NCBI GenBank assembly: GCA_018970605.1 | Contig: JAGWWA010000003.1 | Location: 1-64,000 of the forward strand | Length of the DNA: 64,000 nt | From: Planctomycetota bacterium | Lineage (GTDB): Bacteria; Planctomycetota; Planctomycetia; Pirellulales; UBA1268 | Direction: 5' to 3' | In this document: positions 57,185 to 64,000 of the stretch, one piece after another | How the letters are laid out: every line of letters begins with the position of its first letter | How positions within the stretch are numbered: position 1 is the stretch's first letter | Notes under the pieces: model-generated | Told to the model about the DNA's origin: nothing | Databases searched by the model: none | Seen by the model: the letters and a program-made list of their open reading frames with translations, nothing else | Made by a program: the position numbers and the translations under genes

Positions 57185-59887
57185 TCAGCGGCGGAGAATC
57201 CGCTGCGGAAGCTCGGGCGGCCTGACCGCCGTCGGCGACGTCCTGCCCGAGGCGGGCGGCGTCACCGGGGCCAGGGCCACCGCCAGCCACCCGTCGGCCG
57301 TCACCGCCTGCACCGCCTGCACGCCCGCGAACCGCGGATTGGCCACCAGCGTCTCGGGCACGAGTCGCACCGGACGCTCCTTGGGAAACATCTTCCCGAA
57401 GATCGTCCGCAACCCGAACTCCATGCGTCCCTTCTGCCCCGGGCCGCTGAGCTGCACCGGTCCATCTCGTTCGAGCGTCACCTGCATTCCCGAGACCGTC
57501 GGGCGGTAGGCCACGTGGGCGACGATGTCGTACCAGTTGTTTCGCCGACCGCTCTCCAGCGCGTCGAGAGCCACGTGAACATGCACGAGTCCGTCGCGGC
57601 ATTCCACGCGGATGGGATCGATCGCGGCGAACGTCACCTCGACTCCAGCGGGCAGGTCGTCTGGAACGGTCGGCGGAAGCCCCAGGTTGGTGCAGACGTG
57701 GCGGGTGAGTTGCTCGAGGCCCATCTTCTGCCCCGCGAGCCCGAGGCGACCGCAGGCGTTGTTCACCGTCGACTCGTGCACCTGGATGCTGAACAGCGCA
57801 TCCTCCGGCGCCCGTGGTCGTGGGGTGTGGGCGGCGAGCTGCGTGGGGGCCGCGAGTCGCAGCCGCGCCGTGGCCGCGCCGGCCGTGGTCTCGAGGGCCA
57901 CGGTGGTCGGTTCGAGGCCCAGCCGTTCCATCGGCGCCCAGAAACGTTCGCGGACGCGTTTTGCCGCCGCGGTGAGCTGCGGTTCCGTCTGCGCGTCGAC
58001 CTCACGGCAGGCGCGATTCACGATCTTCGCGTTCACCTCGCGGGTCGCCTGGTCGAGGTTTTCATCGTGCTGATTGCGGGCGATGCTGCGGACGAGCGGG
58101 CCCATCAGGGGGACCGCATCGAAGCCGGTCTCGATGCCGGCGAGCCGTGACTGGTTCGAGGCGGTGCCGCGTGCCGCGTCGAAGCTGAGTCCTCGAGGTG
58201 AGACGTGGATCGGCTTGTAGACCGTGAAGCTCGATTGGCCTCGGGAGTGGATCGACACCGATCCCGCATCGGTGACGGTTCGCGATGCGACCTCGCCGCT
58301 GACGAGGAGATCGAGGCGGATCTCGCTGGGATGCGGTTCGAAGAGCACGGCGGTCGATTGCTCCACGGTCTTCGTGCCGTGGACTTGGCGACCGAGCACG
58401 TAGTCGTGGAGCGGGCTGGTGGTGACCGTCGCCGCGGGGAGGAGCTTTTCGACGAACTGCTCGTTGACGGAGATCCGCACGTTGGGCGACAGATAGTGGT
58501 CGTGGACGGCGCGATCGACGCCTGCTGCGGTCGCCAGCCGCGTGGCCATGACGAGCCGCGTCGCCTCCCGCACGCCGCGGGCATCGGCCGGGTCCCGCGA
58601 CGATTCGAAGCGTTCGATCGCCTCCAGCAGCATCGCCACCTCGGTGGTGGAACTGGCGGCAGCGATGCCCGAGCTGATGTCGGCGGCTGGCGCGGCCCGT
58701 GGTGCCGCGGCGATCTCGGCGCAGCATGCCGCGGCGGCCCGCCACACGGCCACCCGCCGGGCGACCGCGAGTGCGGCTCGGCGGGCCCGTGACGCGAGCC
58801 CGTGGTCGGACAGCGCGTCCGCGGCCCGCATTCCCTCCGCAACGCGGTCACCGAGCGTGATCAGGGCGGCCTCGCCGGCGGCGTCGCGCGGGCCGCCCGT
58901 GGCCAGCACGGCGGCGAGGCTGTCGAGCGTGGCGGCGGCCCATGCGGCCGTGGGGTCGGCGGTGCGGCTTGTGGCGAGGGAGTCGAGGTGTCCGCGCAGC
59001 GACGTAGGCTCCGGCCACCGGGAGCCGTCCGGGGCGGGAGCCGCCTCCACTCGGCGCTGGTCCTCGCCGTCGCTTCTCGCATCGTCTGGTTTCGGGGTGA
59101 ACCGATCTCGAACGCGGTCCAGGAGCCGTCCGGTGGAAGGCGGCCCGGCTCCGGTGGTTGCACGGTCGGTGTCGCCGCGCCGCTCGACGATCCGACCCAG
59201 GAGCCTGCCGCCGCGGACGGGTGTCGCGGCGCGTGGCTCGGACTCTCCGGACGGTGAGTCGGACCAGTTGCTGCCGTCGGGATCGGTCCAGGCTTCACCC
59301 GGCAGCGGCGCTGCCGGGCTGGTCGGCGAACCGGAGCGCGGATCCGGGGGCGGCTCGATCGGTGCCGCGACGGTCGGCGGACTCGTCTGCAGCCGCGAGA
59401 CAAGTGCGCGAAGTTCGGACGATTCCTCCGGCACGGGCTGAGGAGGCTCGGCTTCGGAAACCGCGATCGTCGCCGCCGGGTCGGGAGTCGGCACGAGATC
59501 CGTGTCTGCCTCGGAGGCCGGCGTCGGTGCGGATGGCGGGGCATGCTCGCGAGCCCCGACGCCGTCGCCGGACGTCGGCAGAGCCTGCGCGACGATCGCC
59601 GCGGTGATGGGCACCGGCGCATCGGCCAGCGCGAGACGCTCCGGTGACGCCGCGGCGGGGTGCGGCTTGGCCGCGAGCAGCACCGCCGTGCGGGGCAGAT
59701 CATCGACGACCACGACCGGTGGTCGCTCCGCCTCGACCGCGGCTGCGTCGATCTGGAACGACGATTCGGGAGGCGGCTCCCAGGCAGCGGGGCCGACGGT
59801 CAGGATCGCGAACGCCAGGCCGGCGAAGAACGCCGCCGCCACGATGAAGCCGGCGCGGCCGTCGGCGGTCCGCTGGGTCGTCGCCAT
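57185..59887 (-). CDS. Hypothetical secreted/membrane-anchored protein
   Basis: TM anchor (AGFIVAAAFFAGLAFAILTVG), Pro-rich region and large C-terminal domain; start set at ATG 59887. Confidence 0.6.
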   Translation of the reverse strand: MATTQRTADGRAGFIVAAAFFAGLAFAILTVGPAAWEPPPESSFQIDAAAVEAERPPVVVVDDLPRTAVLLAAKPHPAAASPERLALADAPVPITAAIVAQALPTSGDGVGAREHAPPSAPTPASEADTDLVPTPDPAATIAVSEAEPPQPVPEESSELRALVSRLQTSPPTVAAPIEPPPDPRSGSPTSPAAPLPGEAWTDPDGSNWSDSPSGESEPRAATPVRGGRLLGRIVERRGDTDRATTGAGPPSTGRLLDRVRDRFTPKPDDARSDGEDQRRVEAAPAPDGSRWPEPTSLRGHLDSLATSRTADPTAAWAAATLDSLAAVLATGGPRDAAGEAALITLGDRVAEGMRAADALSDHGLASRARRAALAVARRVAVWRAAAACCAEIAAAPRAAPAADISSGIAAASSTTEVAMLLEAIERFESSRDPADARGVREATRLVMATRLATAAGVDRAVHDHYLSPNVRISVNEQFVEKLLPAATVTTSPLHDYVLGRQVHGTKTVEQSTAVLFEPHPSEIRLDLLVSGEVASRTVTDAGSVSIHSRGQSSFTVYKPIHVSPRGLSFDAARGTASNQSRLAGIETGFDAVPLMGPLVRSIARNQHDENLDQATREVNAKIVNRACREVDAQTEPQLTAAAKRVRERFWAPMERLGLEPTTVALETTAGAATARLRLAAPTQLAAHTPRPRAPEDALFSIQVHESTVNNACGRLGLAGQKMGLEQLTRHVCTNLGLPPTVPDDLPAGVEVTFAAIDPIRVECRDGLVHVHVALDALESGRRNNWYDIVAHVAYRPTVSGMQVTLERDGPVQLSGPGQKGRMEFGLRTIFGKMFPKERPVRLVPETLVANPRFAGVQAVQAVTADGWLAVALAPVTPPASGRTSPTAVRPPELPQRILRR

Positions 59888-60085
59888 GGTCGCTGGAGTT
59901 CCGCCTCTCGAACGAGCGGGGCGTTCCGAATCGGTACGACCCTTGCGGATGGATCGACAGGCACCCGCGGAAAAATCGATTCGGGGCACCGCGGCCGGCA
60001 GGGTCGATGCCGCTCACCTCGGGGATCTGGCAAGGTGGGCAGAGTGCGCGGCCGCGGGAAAGCCGGGCGTCGCTGCCGATCTCGC

Positions 60086-61141
60086 TCAGCGGAGCCGACC
60101 GAGCCGAGGTTCCTCGAGCACGGCGGACCAGGCATCGACGAGCATGCCGAGGTTGGCGTTGCGTTCGATCGCATCGGCGGCATCGAGCGTGCGATCGACG
60201 GCGGAGGCCGTGGCGTCGATGTCGACGGACCAGGTCTCAGCGGCCCTGTCGAGCGCGGGATCGCCGCCGGCGAAACCCACGCCGCGTCGCGATGCCTGCC
60301 GGAGCACGTCGAGCGCAGCATCGAGCACCAGGCGGAATCGGGCTCGTCGCGGAGGAGCCTCTTTTCCCGCGGCCTCCACGAAGGCGAGCGTCTCGCGAGA
60401 GAGATCGACGCCGTGCAGCGGCCGCGTCGCGAGCAGGTCGAAGAGGCGGCTGCGAAAGGCCGTCACCTCGGGATCGAGCAGGAGCCGCGCCCGGGTGAGG
60501 CTGCCGCCCGCCGCGTTGCAGCAGCGGTCGAGGGCGGCGGCATCGCCGGGCGTGCCGGCGACGGCGGCCTCGCGAACGAGCACGCGCCGCACGACGTCGG
60601 CGGCGAGGGGCGCGAAGCGGATCACCTGACAGCGGGAGCGGATCGTAGGCAGTTGCCGCTCGATCGCCGTGCCCACGAGGATGATCGCCGCTCCGTCCGG
60701 CGGTTCCTCAAGCGTCTTCAGAAGGCAGTTGGCAGCCTCTTCCGAGAAGTGGTCGGCATCCATGATCACCGCGACCTTGCGCGGGCCGAGCGCCGGCTTG
60801 AGAAGGATTCGCCAGCAGAGCCCCTCCCGCATCCGGTGCTCGTCGTCGCCGATCAGCAGTTCCAGCGGGATCGTCGAGCGGTCGTCGGGCTTGCGGACGA
60901 CGTCGATGTCGGGATGGCTGCCGGCATCGGCCTGCACGCACGACGCACAGCCGCCGCAGGCGACGAGGCCATGCTGGGGGCGTTCGCAGGTGAGCGACTT
61001 GGCGAGCGCCAGTGCGAACGTGCCCTTGCCGACGCCGGGCGGCCCGACGAAGAGATACGAGCCCGAGACCCGCCCGCGGGCGTGTGCGGCGACGAACCGC
61101 TCGGCGATCTCATCGTGCCCCTCGATGCCCTGCCAGGCCAT
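60086..61141 (-). CDS. holB: DNA polymerase III delta-prime subunit
   Basis: YLFVGPPGVGKGTFALALAKSL, CGGCASCVQADAGSHPD, VAVIMDADHFSEEAANCLLKTLEEPPDGAAIILVGT. Confidence 0.88.
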   Translation of the reverse strand: MAWQGIEGHDEIAERFVAAHARGRVSGSYLFVGPPGVGKGTFALALAKSLTCERPQHGLVACGGCASCVQADAGSHPDIDVVRKPDDRSTIPLELLIGDDEHRMREGLCWRILLKPALGPRKVAVIMDADHFSEEAANCLLKTLEEPPDGAAIILVGTAIERQLPTIRSRCQVIRFAPLAADVVRRVLVREAAVAGTPGDAAALDRCCNAAGGSLTRARLLLDPEVTAFRSRLFDLLATRPLHGVDLSRETLAFVEAAGKEAPPRRARFRLVLDAALDVLRQASRRGVGFAGGDPALDRAAETWSVDIDATASAVDRTLDAADAIERNANLGMLVDAWSAVLEEPRLGRLR

Positions 61142-61149
61142 GCGTCCTC

Positions 61150-61776
61150 CTACGCCAGTTCGGGGAATCGCGCGGTCACGGCGAGGCGGATCGCCGCTGC
61201 GACCTCGTCGATTCCTGCCGTGGCATCGATCGTGACGATGCTCTCCGGTTGCCGCGCCGCCTCGGCGCGATAGCCGGCCCGAAGCCGCGACCGGTATTCA
61301 TCGCCGCGGTTCTCCAGCTTGTCGAGCGGCCGCGCGAGCCGCCGGGCGCTCGTATCGAGGTCCACATCGAGGAGGATCACGAGATCGGGCATCCGGCCGG
61401 CCGTTGCGACCCGGCCCACGTCGCGGATCGTCTCGGGGTCGAGGCCGCCGGCGTATCCCTGATAGACGATGTTGGAGAGGAGGTAGCGGTCGGAGACCAC
61501 CCACTCGCCGCGGCCGACCGCCGGCTCGATCGTTTCGGACACCATCTGCGCCCGCGCCGCCATGTAGAGAAACATCTCCGCCGTCGCGACGAGGTGCAGG
61601 TCGTGACGGTCGAGGAGGATCGCGCGAACCGCGTCGCCGACCGGCGTGGAGCCAGGATCGCGACAGGTGACCACGCGGCGGCCCGTGGATCGCAGCCACT
61701 CCGCGAGCCGCCCGATCTGCGCCGATTTGCCGGCGCCGTCGATGCCTTCCAGCGAGATAAAGCGGCCGCGGGTCAC
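61150..61776 (-). CDS. tmk: Thymidylate kinase
   Basis: FISLEGIDGAGKSAQIGRLAEWL, VVTCRDPGSTPVGDAVRAILL, VVSDRYLLSNIVYQGYAGGLD. Confidence 0.94.
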   Translation of the reverse strand: MTRGRFISLEGIDGAGKSAQIGRLAEWLRSTGRRVVTCRDPGSTPVGDAVRAILLDRHDLHLVATAEMFLYMAARAQMVSETIEPAVGRGEWVVSDRYLLSNIVYQGYAGGLDPETIRDVGRVATAGRMPDLVILLDVDLDTSARRLARPLDKLENRGDEYRSRLRAGYRAEAARQPESIVTIDATAGIDEVAAAIRLAVTARFPELA

Positions 61777-61836
61777 ACGAGTCTCCAGGTCAGGGAATCC
61801 ACCATGCGGCCGGGTTCATGGCCATGAGCATGAGCG

Positions 61837-62793
61837 CTAAAACCCCTGTGCGGCAAGCCAGCGGCGACATTCGTCGGTCCAGGGGTGAAGGGTCTTCGAA
61901 GGCTCGTAGGGGCGGACGCCGAGGCCGAGGCCATGGCCGCCCTGCTCGTAGACGTGAAGCTCGTAGGGCCGTGCGTGCGACTTGAGTTTCATGCAGAGTT
62001 CGAGGATCGGCTCGAGCTTCACCGACTTGTCCTCCCAGGTGTGCCAGACAAAGAGCGGCGGAACATTCTCGTGGGCGGCGAGTTCGCCAGAGAGCTGCCG
62101 AGCGATTTCGTCAGCGGGCGACTCGCCGAGGAGATTCTTCCGCGAGCCGCCGTGGGTCTTCTCCGGCAGCATGCTCACCACGGGGTAGCAGAGGATGCCA
62201 AGATCTGGCCGGGCCGACACGCGGTCGATCGGGTCGGCAGCCTGCTCGTCGCCCGCGGCGCCGTGGATGCACGACGTGAGGGCGAGGTGGCCACCGGCCG
62301 ACGAGCCCATCACGCCGACCCTCGCAGGATCGACGCGAAACCGTTCATGGCCGTGTCGCACGAGGCGAATCGCCCGCGACACGTCGCCGAGCATCACCGG
62401 GTGGCGGTAGCCCTTGCTCCCGAGACGGTAGCGGAGCACGAAGGCCGAGATGCCCTGCGTGTTGAGCCACCGGGCGTAGTCGCTCCCCTCGTGGTCGGCG
62501 AGATGGCCGTAGCCGCCGCCGGGACAGATCACGAGCGCCGCCGAGGCCACGGCCTCCTTCGCTGCCGGCCACCAGGCGACGACGGGCACGTCGTGGTCGG
62601 CGGTGCCAAGTGCTCCGGGTGGATCGCCCTCCCAGAGGCGGATCGTCTCGGCGGCGACAGCGATAGCCGCGCCGTCATCTGCCCGCGTGCCGCCCATGGC
62701 GGCCAGGATCACGAGACACGCGAGCGAGGCGTGGGAACGGAATCGTATGACCACGTTCAAGGCTCCGAGGATGGACGACACGATCGACATCAT
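61837..62793 (-). CDS. Alpha/beta hydrolase (acetyl-esterase-like), secreted
   Basis: ALVICPGGGYGHLADHEGSDYARWLNTQGISAFVLRYRL, VGVMGSSAGGHLA, FVWHTWEDKSV. Confidence 0.85.
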   Translation of the reverse strand: MMSIVSSILGALNVVIRFRSHASLACLVILAAMGGTRADDGAAIAVAAETIRLWEGDPPGALGTADHDVPVVAWWPAAKEAVASAALVICPGGGYGHLADHEGSDYARWLNTQGISAFVLRYRLGSKGYRHPVMLGDVSRAIRLVRHGHERFRVDPARVGVMGSSAGGHLALTSCIHGAAGDEQAADPIDRVSARPDLGILCYPVVSMLPEKTHGGSRKNLLGESPADEIARQLSGELAAHENVPPLFVWHTWEDKSVKLEPILELCMKLKSHARPYELHVYEQGGHGLGLGVRPYEPSKTLHPWTDECRRWLAAQGF

Positions 62794-62828
62794 ACGATCG
62801 CCGTGCCGAGCCGGCTCACTGCCGGCGG

Positions 62829-63365
62829 CTACCGCTGCGCGATCCGCTGGATGCCGAGCGGGTCGGATGGATCGAGCGGGGCGATCCGCTGGCAGACCTC
62901 CTTGGCGGCCTGTTTCCGGCCGATCTCCATCAGGCTGTGGACGAGTCCCTTGGCCGCCTGGAAGAAGGGTTTGTTGCCATCGAGGTGATACGGCAGCGGC
63001 TGCGTCGCGCCGGCGGCGTCGAGGGCACGGATCGCCAGTTCGTACGCGCGGCCGAAGTGACCGCGGGCGAGTTTGGCGTCGTCTTCCTCCAGCGCGATCA
63101 GGCCGAGTTGGACGTGGGCTTCGAGAAAGTCCGGGCACTCCGAGAGGAGCCAGACGAGTTCGTCGTGGGCGATCTCCGTCTCGCCGGCCTCCACCATCGC
63201 CTCGACCTCCTCGATGTCCTCCCGCCGCTTCCGGCTGCAGCGGGGGTGGACGAGTTCCCAGGCCGGACCCCCGGGCGTGTCGCGGCGGGCGACCGCGAGC
63301 TTTTCCCGGCCCAGCCCGCGCCGTCGGCGTGGACCCTGTCCGCCGTGTGATGACTGATTGCTCAT
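62829..63365 (-). CDS. TPR-like hypothetical protein
   Basis: DELVWLLSECPDFLEAHVQLGLIALEEDDAKLARGHFGRAYELAIRAL. Confidence 0.6.
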   Translation of the reverse strand: MSNQSSHGGQGPRRRRGLGREKLAVARRDTPGGPAWELVHPRCSRKRREDIEEVEAMVEAGETEIAHDELVWLLSECPDFLEAHVQLGLIALEEDDAKLARGHFGRAYELAIRALDAAGATQPLPYHLDGNKPFFQAAKGLVHSLMEIGRKQAAKEVCQRIAPLDPSDPLGIQRIAQR

Positions 63366-63436
63366 GCGGGTGCGAAAGCCGACCACCGGGCTCGATACAC
63401 TGCCGTGGTTTGACCGCAGGAAAACGAGGATTGCAA

Positions 63437-64000
63437 GTGGCGAGAGTCCGGAAGGCGGCCGGAAAGACCGTGCGAGCGGCGACCGAGGCCCTGCCCCCGT
63501 TGCTTGCCGACGCCGCCGCCCTGCGGCGGCGGCTCCAGCGGTGGTACGCCCGCGCGAAACGCGACCTTCCCTGGCGGCGGACCCGCGATGCCTATGCCGT
63601 GTGGGTCAGCGAGGTGATGCTGCAGCAGACGCAGGTTGAACGGGTGAGGGATTTCTTCGAGAGGTTCATGCGACGGTTTCCCACCGTCGGCGACCTGGCG
63701 GCGGCCCGCGAGGCCGAGGTGCTCAAGCACTGGGAGGGGCTCGGCTACTACCGCCGGGCCCGGCAGCTGCACGCGGCTGCGAAGGCCGTCGTCGCGGAGC
63801 ATGGCGGGGAGTTTCCGCGGTCGCTCGAGGGGCTGCGGTCGCTGCCGGGTATCGGCCGCTACACCGCCGGCGCGATCGCCTCGATCGCGTTCGATCTGCC
63901 TGCCGCGATCGTCGAGGCCAACTCCCGGCGGGTGCTCGCCCGACTCGCCGGCCACGACCGGCCCGTGGGCGGCGCGGGCGACGAGCCGATCTGGGAACTC
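63437..64000 (+). CDS. mutY: A/G-specific adenine glycosylase, 3' truncated by window edge
   Basis: Open to window end from GTG 63437 (SD-like GAGGA at 63426): RDLPWRRTRDAYAVWVSEVMLQQTQVERV...WEGLGYYRRARQLHAAAK...LPGIGRYTAGAIASIAF; absent from the supplied ORF track. Confidence 0.92.
   Translation, partial: MARVRKAAGKTVRAATEALPPLLADAAALRRRLQRWYARAKRDLPWRRTRDAYAVWVSEVMLQQTQVERVRDFFERFMRRFPTVGDLAAAREAEVLKHWEGLGYYRRARQLHAAAKAVVAEHGGEFPRSLEGLRSLPGIGRYTAGAIASIAFDLPAAIVEANSRRVLARLAGHDRPVGGAGDEPIWEL

Overview
High-GC bacterial chromosomal window whose gene content fits a planctomycete (DUF1080 proteins, DUF11 and HEAT proteins, Ftr/H4MPT enzyme, exported Gfo/Idh proteins). About 40 protein-coding genes are supported. 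Landmarks: an infC-rpmI-rplT-pheS-pheT translation cluster, cysK, ribD, fumC, glnB, tmk-holB, a partial mutY at the right edge and a partial U32 peptidase at the left edge. Others are a sigma-70 factor with extra N-terminal HTH segments, an NtrC-like regulator with a degenerate receiver, an isolated Ftr gene, a GH10-like protein next to a propeller-type two-component system, and a CE15-like/DUF1080 fusion. No rRNA, tRNA, CRISPR array, transposase, prophage or defence cassette was recognised. The most interesting non-coding signals are: (i) a ~138-bp MITE-like dispersed element with ~22-bp terminal inverted repeats in three full copies plus terminal fragments; (ii) several other short intergenic repeat families, one of them inside a CDS and several between rpmI and rplT; (iii) infC apparently starting at an AUC codon; (iv) a near-consensus sigma-54 (-24/-12) promoter with upstream dyads before glnB. 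All family calls come from reading the translated sequence by eye; no database search was run.
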